Origin: Diploscapter coronatus
Lineage: Eukaryota; Nematoda; Chromadorea; Rhabditida; Rhabditidae
DNA: 64,000 bases
Reading direction: 5' to 3'
Assembly: GCA_964036155.1 (NCBI GenBank)
Contig: OZ038422.1
Location: forward strand, 26,621,201-26,685,200
Under the pieces are notes generated by a model. It saw only the letters and a program-made list of their open reading frames with translations, was not told where the DNA came from and ran no database searches. Within the stretch, counting starts at the first letter, position 1, and the number at the start of each line of letters is the position of its first letter. This document shows positions 12,101-22,268 of this stretch, in pieces. The translations under genes and the position numbers were made by a program.

Positions 12101-15065
12101 TCGAAAAATCCAGGATTTGGCGGTGAATACTCAGCCAGTTCTGACGGTATCCTGTGGAACGGAGACCGATCAGCGAATAACCAAATCGGCAGGCGGTTTT
12201 TCTGGTGAAGGACAAATTTTGGCCATTTCCACCGGTACTGACGATATTGAAATTGATGAACAGGCCGTGCAGACTTCTAGGTTTGAAGAAATGGTGAAAA
12301 TCAGCTTTGTTTTGAACTTTTAGGTCTGAGAATGTGGATAGGTCGGCTGAAACTTCAAGGATTGAAAATATCGATAGGGAAATCATGACGTCTTCGGTGA
12401 AAACAACGGATGCCGCTACAGAAGCACTTGCTGGGGCACTAGCCGATGCAATAAAGAAAAATATCGACATGACGGACAAAGAGATGCAGACTTCCATCGT
12501 AGAAACGCTAGACAGGGTCACTTCACCGTTCAAGAATCTGAGTGATAGGTAAGAAAGTAAAAATTTAGATTTTTAGTCTTTTGTAAACTCACAAATTCAT
12601 TAAGAGGCTGCTTGTAAAATTAACTCTTGAAAAATTTGTTCATTTTAAAATTCAGTATGTTAAGGAGATTTAAAAAGGAATTTTAGCGAGTTTTCAGGTC
12701 CCAACAAACCTCGCTGGCGGAAGATTTGAAGGAAAAATCGAAGGCTAAAGATGGAAATACTTCGGATGGAGTTTTGAGTGATGATTCGAGCAAGAAAAAG
12801 AAGGCCGCTAGCAAAAAGCATAATAGAATGAGTACGAGCGTGGAGATTAGGTGGTCGAAATTAAATCTTGAAAAAAAAACTTATTTAAATTATTTAAGCA
12901 CTCAATACTCCCCTCCACTCGGATATCGCGATCCAATGCTGACTTCAAGACATTCAGATCAACTTGGGATCACGTAATATTTCCCTCTTACGAGTCATGA
13001 CGATTATATATAAGTTTAAACTAATTTGAGCACTCGTATGCATGTAAAAATAATTCTGAATTTATAATTCAACTTGGAATCTAAAACGAGAATTTGTATG
13101 GAATTATTTTAGCCATAGAGCCCGATCCAGTTCGACATCCGGAATGGGGACAAGCATTTACGACGACGAACACCGCCAGGAAGTCATTGTTCAAACCGAT
13201 GACTCTTACCTGAAAATTGCGAGAAGGCTGGACGCTATTCGCAGCAACAAAACCGATTTTCTCCCGGTTGTAGCGGCTTCACCAATCAATTCGAAATCCA
13301 TCGAGCCGTTCAAGTAAATTTTTACCTTAAAAAGTAGTAAGTAAAAATAGCCATATAAATAGAAAGGTCAAATGAATTTTCGGGACTGATAATCATGGAA
13401 GGATAACATGGGCGCGTGATCGACGAAATTAACCGAAGGAGAATAGTTTTTAAAACCTCCAAAATGATTCAGTAGGGGTAAAGTCATGAACATTTTTGTA
13501 TGACGCATTTTTCATTCAGTCGCTTCCAAAGTTTTTGCGCCAATCATTTTTGTTTCTTTCGAAATGATATATTAAATTCGGATTTTATTCTGCCCAAATT
13601 TATCAGTTTTGTACAATTTCAGCGAAAATGTTCATTATTCAATTGCACATTGTGATGAACTACCGCACTCCTCCTCATCTTCATAACTTTGAAATTTTCA
13701 ACATAAAGAAATTTTTTTTATCAGGTTGTGCAAATTTGTGCGGACTTTATGTGAAAAACGATAAAATACGCAGTAGGCAAATCGATATCGTAGTTTCAAA
13801 ATCTTTTGGAAACTATATGGAAACCGTGCTTTACTTTCGAGATACGGGGACTCTGATATCTAAAAAATGATGATTTTTGGAGGTTTTGAGGAAAGTATCC
13901 AACTATAAAATCTGAGGCAAAAATCCATAGTACATCATACAGAAACAATTTTCCATGACTATCAATTAGGAATACGGTAGATGAATCGAAAAAAGTGACG
14001 ATAAATTTCGAACGCATAATTCGAATTTTGGCATTTTGGCGTTTCTAGTATAAATTGAACACAAGAAATTGACGAATAAGCCAATATTTACTATTTTTAT
14101 TTATTTACTACTACTTTTATTATTGATACTTCTAAAAGTATTTTAATCGAATATTTTGTGTTAATTTCAGATGCGACAGACCTTCGGAGAGACGCGGATT
14201 TTACTTGGACCCTTCTTTGGGAGGACGAAAACGGTCCATCGGAATGAGAAGGAGGAAATTATCCAAGGCTAATATCGAGTTCGAAACGTTTAAACGAAGT
14301 TTCAAAAAATATTGGATTTTAAGAACCAACACTCAGACTGGAGAATCAACGGAGCAAGAAACGCTAGAAGAGGCGCTAGATTCTGTAGGTTTTAAACATT
14401 ACAAGCCTCGTGGAATAGAAGGTTTACGAGTCGTATAAAATTGATATATAGGGTTCACACGAGTCTCCGCTTTGTAAGTGATTTGAGTCTAGTAGTTTAG
14501 GAGCATGCATGGAAAACTGGTCTTCATTCATTTTACCTCAGTTTTAATTTCACTTAGCTATATTTTATAATATTTTGTTAATTAAAAGCTAATCTTCATT
14601 AGTTATTCTTTAGTTTGATGTATAGCTTAGTTCAGCTAAAATTATTTTTCCCTTAGTTTTATGCTTACTTCAGTTTTAATTTGAAAAAAATCAAAAACGT
14701 GATAATTTTAACATTCCAGAATAACTACGAATTCGAAAAGAGTCGTTCTATTTCCCCAATTTCGAGACGGGGAAAACTGACCCGAAAGGCGTCTCTACCA
14801 GGTAATCCGTGTATTAATAAGCGATTTAATTATATTATCGAAATCGAATTGGAACTAAACAAAGTTTTATGAATTATTTTGTATGAAAGATTAAAGCTGG
14901 ATATATTGATTTAGAAAAAAATGACTATAAGTAATTACAGCGGGTATCTGTCGCGGTCGCGTTTCTGAATACGTCAAGCAGCACGAAATCGGCATCCACG
15001 ACCCAGCTACAACGCGCATTCCCCCAATCACAATCATTCGACAATATTCTATCGATAAATCTTAA
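9111..15065 (+). CDS. Two-pore-domain K+ channel (TWK/K2P) with very long C-terminal tail
   Basis: This encodes a plasma-membrane leak potassium channel subunit. The start chosen is the ATG immediately behind a TTTTTCAG site, a likely trans-splice acceptor. Order: short N-terminus; M1 (HFAPCLLLLIYSILGAWIFY); extracellular cap with a possible glycosylation site (NETF); first pore loop with filter TTIGYGN; M2 (ISVIYAIVGIPLVLAIL); basic loop (KTKNRLRKSRSGSR); M3 (TIPIWLALLICLTWVCLC); second pore loop with STIGLGD; M4 (MLILMFWLVIIGLSIVSMLL). A cytoplasmic tail of roughly 600 residues follows over about a dozen exons, in all about 1,000 residues, far longer than the usual 350-500 for K2P channels. 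The tail carries repeated Met/Gln-Thr-Ser blocks (SMETSAVE, SMETESVR, SAETSRIE, KEMQTSIVE), a run of Lys and a basic segment (RKRSIGMRRRK). The final exon ends at TAA 15063-15065. Exon joins were checked by phase in most cases. The channel identity is secure; which TWK paralogue it is cannot be told. Confidence 0.9.
13370..14160. other. Long intron of the TWK tail
   Basis: This intron separates the exon ending around SKSIEPF (about 13315) from the one beginning CDRPSERRGFYLD (14171). It holds open frames on both strands (13628-13870 plus, 13796-14017 minus) but no splice context for either. A short imperfect inverted repeat around a CCTCCAAAA core (near 13455-13475 and 13870-13895) hints at a decayed foldback element. 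The model that reads straight through to a TAA at 13317 was rejected because a GTAAAT donor overlaps it and the downstream exons join in phase. Confidence 0.4.
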
Positions 15066-15747
15066 ATTTTCCAATGATTATTTTCTCAAAATAGCATAAC
15101 TAAAAAGCAGTCACTATTTCAGAGAAATTGAGCTTCATGATATTTTGAAGTTATGCCATTTCTGATATTCCTTCATCATATATTTTTATTCTTCCTGTTT
15201 TCACGACGGGTAATAAATGACTTATGTTTAAAGTATAAGAGTAAAAAGTGAATGACCAATGTAATGTGTATATTATTCCAACCGGTTTTTGCATCATGCG
15301 CGTTTTTTCTTCTTTCAGGTATCTCTTCTACCGATTGATCTAACTATTGATTAATTCGAACCTTTCCGAATCAGATCAACTTTTTCTGTTAGATCACGTT
15401 AAATTTGTCTGTTTGTCATTGTTATCCTTCTTTCTATGTCGGTACAAACAACCTTGATACTCTCTCCTTTTCTTTCTTCATGTATCTCATTTTCTTTGCC
15501 TCCCTAGCCAATTCCCTTTCCTTTCGCACTCACCTCTCCATTCGTTCTCTTTTACCCAAAGTCACAGGTAAATTCAACTCACAATCGTGCTAATTTACAT
15601 CCATTTTGGTAAACTTTACCTTATTTCAAAATGGGCGACATTTACAAGTTTTAGTTATAATTTCCACAAGTGAATTATATTTTCGAGACGAAGATAAATA
15701 ATTCACAAGCTATGTCATCAAGATATGCTAATTTTTATTAATCAAAA

Positions 15748-17210
15748 ATGACGTCCTGTGCCGATCCCGCCCAGACGCCTCTAACCATTAGGACAGAAGA
15801 TGAGACTCAAGGAGCCCAAAATAATCGTCAATCGAGTATAAGACGAGCTGAAATTTCGCCTGTAACAGTCTGGCATGACTATAGTCCGATACCCATAAAT
15901 GGGCCTATCTATACGAAATTGGTATGGCTTAAATTTCTAACTTAAAATATGGTGATTTCAGAGGAAATCAGTTTATATAATTTCAACAAATTAAAATAGT
16001 GGTAGTTCAGGAAATGACCCTAATGCTAATAGCGATATTCACTAACTTCGCATTTCTAATACAATTATATGGTGCGTTGCCTGCAAAAGCGTCCTGGTAT
16101 TCAAACCTATATTTATTCGACCTGATTTTGCTATTTTCGGCTTATTTGGGTCCGACTACGAGTCTACCAAGCATCATTCTCCCTAATGCGATAATTAAGG
16201 TCAGCAGGTCAAATTACCAATAAATATGGCGTGAAATTTCTCACTATACTCAGGGCGGACTTCAGTTAGAGTGGAAAATTTCGTGCAAAGAAACCAATAT
16301 AATTGGTATGCCTTTAGTTGCATACAGTCTAGTTCGTTTCAAATGATCTTCCTAAGACATTTCATTGGTTTGTATGTATGATTTGTTATTACTTTATCAT
16401 TTCTTCTAAAATTGGACAAAAATCGATAAAATAACGTTTCCGATCGTGTTTTCGGAGTGAAAACAAGTCACGTTTTCGCACAGTTTGAGAGTCTGTCACT
16501 AATGTTACCGGAAATGGCCTTCCTGTTTACATTCAAGTTGATTGAAACTACGTTTGGAAATTATCGACATGAAGATCAAAGAGAATGCAATATCTTTGCC
16601 TAAATTTAAAACATTTCAGTGCATCGTGGCGATATGTTTATTTGCATTGGCCTCGATAACTTACGTTATCGGATCGGTTGATATTGACATTAAAGTAATT
16701 TTAGAATTAATAAATCTCAATTGTGGATAAATATTTAAGTATCGAGACCCGATAATTTACCCGACGAAATTGTACTTTGACGAGAAGCCTAATGTGCGAT
16801 TCGTGTGCTATCTTTTCGTGTTGCTATTCACTGTTGAATCTGCGTGAGTTAAATTTAAAGTTAGAAGAAAATAATTTAATCAATTTAAAATACGTCTAAA
16901 AATTAGAAGACAAGTTTATCTAATGAAAATAGTGAACTTTAGATTCTGCTTCAAGCGATACAGCGAATTGAAGCGCGAGTTGAATCGAAGACGTGAACTA
17001 CGAGGCACCAGATTCACAAGACCGTCACATTTTCTGCTGCATAGTTTGAACGATCTGCAGGAATCTCAACAACATATAAGTAATTCCAATCAGAAACCCC
17101 CACCCACATACCAGCAATGCACATCCCCCAACGCACTTCCGAGCTATGACGAAGTCGCCAAATTGCTTCGACCTCAGAGACCCTTCTCCAGATACCTCCA
17201 CATTCTATGA
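15748..17210 (+). CDS. Four-pass membrane protein with C-terminal PY motifs
   Basis: Exons read in order: a soluble N-terminus (MTSCADPAQTPLTIRTEDE), TM1 (MLIAIFTNFAFLIQLYG), TM2 (LYLFDLILLFSAYLG), a polar loop with a Cys (EWKISCKE), TM3 (CIVAICLFALASITYVIG), a loop ending DEKPNVR, TM4 (FVCYLFVLLFTVESA) and a basic then Pro-rich cytoplasmic tail. The tail contains PPPTYQQ and LPSYDEV, matching the P/L-P-x-Y type recognised by WW domains of Nedd4-family ubiquitin ligases. Four helices plus C-terminal PY motifs resemble LAPTM-type lysosomal proteins, but no diagnostic LAPTM motif was identified, so this is only a topological analogy. The junction between the EWKISCKE exon and TM3 is unclear in phase; an extra small exon or different donor may exist near 16310-16610. 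A poly(A) signal AATAAA follows near 17248. Confidence 0.65.
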
Positions 17211-18268
17211 TTCCATCATTATTATCAAAGACTGATTATTTGAGACAAAATAAACGATGTACAAATCCAAATGTGCAAAGCGTACATGCGTAGTGACGAA
17301 TAGTCGTCAAGTTATTCCTTGAATATGACATCATAGCGTAAAATCTGCTGCAAACTACGCGTTAATTTCTATGATCAAATTTTCGTCTCTTTTATTTGTT
17401 CTCAAATAATCGACCATTGACAATATCTGAATATGGGCATATTAAAGTATCGCGGGTAGTTATTCGATTATTCAGCAGAAATTTGAATAAAGATGATAAA
17501 ATCTTATATTGTAATGTTCAGAAAAATCATTTAAACTATATTTCTGACTAATGTCGCTCCGAAGAAGAGATATTGACTTCTATCGCATCGGTGAAGTTTA
17601 ACAATCATTTTGGACAAGCTTCAGCTCGGTACTTTCTTTCGGCATCTGATTAAAAAATGTTAATTGTCTCCTATGATGTTCTAAATTTTCGATATCAGCC
17701 CCAGCGAACTGACGCAATTGTATGCTCATCTCAGCTTACGTCTTAAATGGCGAAATGAAAAGAATGGTTTATGTTGCCTATAAATGGTAATTGAAAAGAG
17801 GGAAATGCTGCACAAATCGATCGATTCCTTATTGCTTATCTAAATACTAGATTCCTGCTTTTCCTATTTTACTATTGTTTTCATAGCATTTATACATTGA
17901 TTTTTTTTTGTAAAGATCAGGGCTTTCAAATTAATTTTCATATGAAGATCATTTTTAATTTACTTTTTTGCAATTATACCCCTTTTCATGAGAATCTCTC
18001 TCTTCAACTATTTTTCTAATAAATATACATAGAGAACGCAATTTCTACTTCAAATTTGGCGTTCGCGGTATTGGAAACTAGCACAAATATTTCTTAACTC
18101 TTCCAATACTCCAATCAAAGGGAAAAACTCAATTTGGTTCAGTCTAGCCCCCTAACTAGCTCGATAATTATCCGAATAAATTTCGCGATTCTGCGTAAAT
18201 GAAAGTTGTAATTTGAGCATTTGCGTTCTCTAAGGATATATAATGAGGATTGTTTTTATTTTTTCAGA
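17211..18268. other. Intergenic region
   Basis: It holds the 3' untranslated region of the upstream membrane-protein gene, with AATAAA near 17248, and then AT-rich DNA with no supportable exon. The right end runs to a TTTTTTCAG site just before the ATG at 18269, so it should contain the promoter and outron of the small membrane-protein gene. Confidence 0.5.
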
Positions 18269-18702
18269 ATGCCTAAACAAGAGCTTGAATTGCGCGATTA
18301 CTTGGGTGCCGTCGCAGTTTGGTGCGTGTTTTTCGCCTTCCTGTTCGTGTTCAGCATCACGATTCTCAATTTCTGCTGCGTCAATAAAAAGGATGATATT
18401 ACTGTGCTGGAAGAGGTAATCAGATTAAAGAAACTATATAAACGTTTCATCTTATTTAATGATTCTTTTTTAACTATTAAGCTGAAATTTATCGACCGTT
18501 ATGGAATAAATTTTAATTTGCCGAATTTCAGTCATTAAGACTTTAAATGAATTCATATTTTAAATATTCGATTTTTAAAGATAATTTTCAGTGGGGCCAC
18601 CGAAAGAAGCTGAAAATGCGCCTCGGCCCTCACCGCCCTTCGGTCATCGCCCGTGCTGCGTATCAGAAGGAATTCAAAGAGGACGAACATAACAAGAAAT
18701 AA
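18269..18702 (+). CDS. 85-residue single-pass membrane protein
   Basis: Two exons, 18269-18415 (49 codons) and 18592-18702 (36 codons plus TAA), join in phase 0 across a GTAATC...TTTTCAG intron. The ATG lies two bases behind a TTTTTTCAG site, consistent with trans-splicing. The product has an acidic/amide N-terminus (MPKQELELRDYLGA), one hydrophobic helix (VAVWCVFFAFLFVFSITIL) followed by a Cys pair (NFCCVNKK), and a basic cytosolic tail (WGHRKKLKMRLGPHRP). The CC next to the membrane could be palmitoylated. The positive-inside rule places the C-terminus in the cytosol. I do not recognise the family; clean splicing and frame argue that it is a real gene rather than noise. Confidence 0.7.
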
Positions 18703-20368
18703 ATCCTCTATTTAATAGAGAAATCCCTGAACTCAAACTATAAGAACCTTCTACATTCTAGTCAATTATTCAAAATATCAATTAGAAGTCGTGATCATCA
18801 CAATTAGTCTTTTTCTATTTTAATAGCATCATATTACCTATGACTCAAGAGAGAGTTCCTGAACTTCAAATTTAACGATATTTTATGATATCTTTGAATC
18901 TCAGATATGTTTTTTTTTTTATAAATATTTTTTTAAATCCATGATTTTTGCCTCGGTGTTAAGGATTGCATCTCTTGATCGCTATCACTTGAAAGAGAAG
19001 AGGGAGAGAAAGGAGGGGGGAGGGGAGGAAGGGAAGAGGAAGAAATGATAAGAGGATGAGGTGGACCTGAAAGCGACGAGAGGCAGGCACAGAAACGCAG
19101 AAACAGGACTGGCCCAAGCAAGAAAGACATCGATTTCCTGCTCGGTACAAGACAAGAGCGATTTCTGACTCTGACATAATAGTTCCACAGCCTCAGATCT
19201 CAAATTGGAAATTTTAGCTGTAAATCTCATAACTTTGACCTCCTAATATAGTTTCTATCCTATTTCGACTTGAAAATTTCAAGCTCAGTCCTCAGACAGG
19301 ATATAATGCGGAGCTCTCTTAGAATTGTATGGCATGTTCAAACAAATACAAAGTGAAGACAGAGTGAAGAAAGAAATAGGAAGAAGCTGGGCCTTAGCTC
19401 AAGAGCCAGGGCTCTGATTCTCTCGTTCTCCCTCTCTCGAGCTTCTCCAGGGGTAACCAGCGGCAGCAGCAGCAACAGCAGCAGTCTCAGAAGCACTTCT
19501 ATATATGAGGAGGAGCAACTAACTCAAAGCAGGAGGAAGCAAGAATGAGAAGAAGAAGAAGAATATGGAAATTTGTGCCTAGAAACGACTACAGGATTCG
19601 TCTATTCATTGCTGTTTGTGTAAAGCCAATCCTGGATTTCGTTGAATCTATCCCAGACTCATTTGAAATCTTCATCCCTGATAGGTCATCCTCAATATCA
19701 ATCTGTCTTGCTCACACACACGTGTTTTTGTCTATTCATTATCCGTTTAGATTCTTTTAATTCATCTATACTAAACCACTCTAGGTCCGTGTGATTGATC
19801 GCTCCAACTCCCTACCATTCATTTCGTTATCAGGTCCAACTTCCCATTTCGATCAATCCTCGACCGCTCATTCATTCGGCATTCAGGCTGTGCCTTGACA
19901 GTGAGTCTTCTTATCAGTGCTTGCTTCTCCAATGCTTGCTCTCGCACTGCCTTGCTTCCTTGCCTATGCTCTTCTCCGCTTCTCGATCACCTCTCCAGCA
20001 GTCCTCTAACAGTCCCCTCCTGCTGCTATCAGCTGAACAAATAGAGGCAAGGAGCGAGGGGGAAGGAGTGGAAGGAGCTGGCACAAAGCAGCAAGCAAAG
20101 CAGGATTCCCTCATTCCCTAGCACAAGCACTCGTTCTCTCGCACAGTGCCTTCCTAGCCTCTCCAGAACCATCCTCCAATTCCCTTCCTGCCTCTCTAAA
20201 ATACAGCACAAGCTCTCTGTCTTTGTCACTCTCGAGCACCGCAGTCTGATCCAGAGATATTATTTCAGAGTCTTCCCTATTTTCTTCACTCAAAAGTTGA
20301 TCATATCCTGATTTATATCCGGTTCATTCTGGCTGATCCTCATCGTTGATATTCGATAACTTCCTGAT
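18703..20368. other. Intergenic region with purine tract and CAG microsatellite
   Basis: After the small membrane-protein gene the DNA is AT-rich to about 18960. A nearly pure purine tract lies at about 18988-19058 (GA-rich with runs of G). A CAG/CAA microsatellite occurs at about 19460-19490. From 19400 to 20300 the sequence is pyrimidine-rich with many CTCT elements, giving spurious Ser/Leu-rich frames on both strands. This is probably the promoter and 5' untranslated region of the Myb/SANT-like gene that starts at 20369. Confidence 0.5.
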
Positions 20369-22083
20369 ATGAACAAGGAATCCTCATCTCTGGCCCCGCC
20401 ACCGGCTAAGAAACCAAGGAAAAGTCTAGCAAAGTAGGGATTTTTTTCTAATTTTCAAGTAAAATTTTATATCTCAGATCCACCGCTGAATTAGCAAGAC
20501 TACGATGTCTTGAAGTGGATATGAACGAGAATAATAAAACTGAAGTTCAGGAAAGGCTAGTTAAATTGTATGATGCAATAGTTAAATCATGTCTATTTTA
20601 GTAGTGATTCGGAAAAACAAAATTCACCAAGTACAGTAAACTCGAGTCAAGAAGAAAAGGAATTGAGAAGAGAAAGAGGGGAAATGCTCCTGAAACTATT
20701 TAAAAATGAACCCACTTTGGCGGTAAGAAAATAAAAATTGCTGCAGCTTAATTAAACTATGCTAATTTAGAATACAGCATCAGCCAGAAAACTAGAGCAA
20801 AATCAGGAGCGTGCTCAGATGTGGGATAAAATCACTCAAGAGGTTGATGTTCAGCGATATTTTCTAAAATAATAATAAATTTTAGGTTAATGATACATTT
20901 GGAGATAGGTTGGAGTATCTGACTACAGAGAAAGTCAAGAAATTGCTTACGTATTATAAGAAAAAGGAGGACGGGAATTATGAGAATGTGTAAGAAAAAG
21001 AAACTATTGATTTTAAAAATTAGAATATTCCAGGATTCTATACAGTTCGCATATTCTGTTCGATGAAGATGAAGAGAAGAAAATAGTTGATGGAGATTTG
21101 GAAGAAAATGGCTTAGAAATTGTTGAAGTTAAAGATGAGCCTGAAAAGGATGAAATATCACAAATTCAGCCGCAAAAACCGGCTGCCCAAACTCTGATTG
21201 AACTATTGGCGTATGAAATTAAAATCCTAAATCATGTTCGAAAAATAACTTTTAGATCCATCAGTGAAAAGAAATCGGACAATATCGGAAACCCAGCCAT
21301 ATCCACAGATCGACAGTATGAACTAAAGAAGGAACGGCATGAGTTCGTAGTTCAGGTATGAAAATGTTTTTTAATCCTATCCTAAGTATAAAATCTAGCT
21401 GGCAGAACACTACATGGAGCGCATGTGCTTTGATAATAGTTCGAGGTATGAAAAACTTCAAATAAGAAAATATTTTAATTTTAAGGTCCGCCGCAGTAAA
21501 TGCTGAACGACATAACATGTGGATTCGAATAACGCACAAGGCGAATGAAAAATTCGCGGATGCCCTAGGCGCATTGGGCGTTGAACAGGCCAAGAAGCTC
21601 TATTCTAATTGCAAACGAAGGAGGAGAGTCAAACAGACTACCGTATCCTCATCTGAAGGCAGAATGACGTCGTTGACGTCGTCTGGGATTACGATAGATG
21701 GACATTCAACGATAACTTCGCCCTGCTCTTTACAAGCCACGTCTTCAAGAGACTCAGTTAGCCGACAATTAGAGGACCAGTCTGCTAGTCCTCAACCAGA
21801 GATTGCAGGTAAAATGCGGGATTAAAATTACGCTAATTTTTATATTTTAGCGCTAGCAAACGTCTCCTACCACTTCGAAAACTTGCTTATGGGGCTGGAT
21901 AAAAGCTTGGAAGTGGATGTACTAAAAAGGCAGATAAACGAAAAAGACGCTGAAATTGAACGACTGAAGAAGAAGATCCTGGAGCAGGCTGAAGATTACC
22001 GCAACAAAATCAAGGCTATTTTGGAGATCGTTAAAATCGCTACTGAAACCAAAATCTCTAAAGACGTTAGTTCTATCATGTAA
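20369..22083 (+). CDS. Zeste-type Myb/SANT-like nuclear protein with coiled coil
   Basis: About ten small exons give a protein of roughly 440 residues. The N-terminus is MNKESSSLAPPPAKKPRKSL, with a basic PAKKPRK that could be a nuclear localisation signal. A charged helical section follows (EKELRRERGEMLLKLFKNEP; DRLEYLTTEKVKKLLTYYKK) and then an acidic stretch (LFDEDEEKK). The most informative part runs from HEFVVQLAEHYMER through NAERHNMWIRITHKANEKF to EQAKKLYSNCKRRRRVK. This matches the layout of the Zeste/Myb_DNA-bind_5 type: three helices, a central Trp, and a final basic helix. Ser/Thr-rich sequence follows, then a long coiled coil (EVDVLKRQINEKDAEIERLK). The combination suggests a DNA-binding, self-associating regulator, as in Drosophila Zeste; specific targets cannot be inferred. 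The gene ends at TAA 22081-22083, only 185 bp from the convergent extended-synaptotagmin gene, with an AATAAA near 22165. Confidence 0.75.
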
Positions 22084-22268
22084 GATAAATTTAACACCTC
22101 CTTTACGGGTTACAAAATACCTAACTTGTTTGTAGACTTATTTAGTGAAACAGATTTGTTTAATAATAAATTTATTATTTGCCATAGAAATCTGATTTAA
22201 ATGCTCGTATTATTAGTTGAGGTGTTTTAATTTTGATTGCATTAGTTGAAATACAAAGTTTATAAAAT

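Noticed and set aside
11988..12533. 181-codon minus-strand frame
   Set aside because: It spans three plus-strand exons of the TWK tail and the introns between them; the plus-strand exons join in phase and match neighbouring tail sequence.
13628..14017. Possible nested gene in the TWK intron
   Set aside because: Both frames lack splice sites and recognisable sequence; weak inverted repetition suggests a decayed element instead.
19795..20293. Several overlapping frames on both strands, Ser/Leu-rich and Glu/Arg-rich
   Set aside because: They arise from pyrimidine-rich low-complexity DNA in the leader of the Zeste-like gene; no splice structure supports them.
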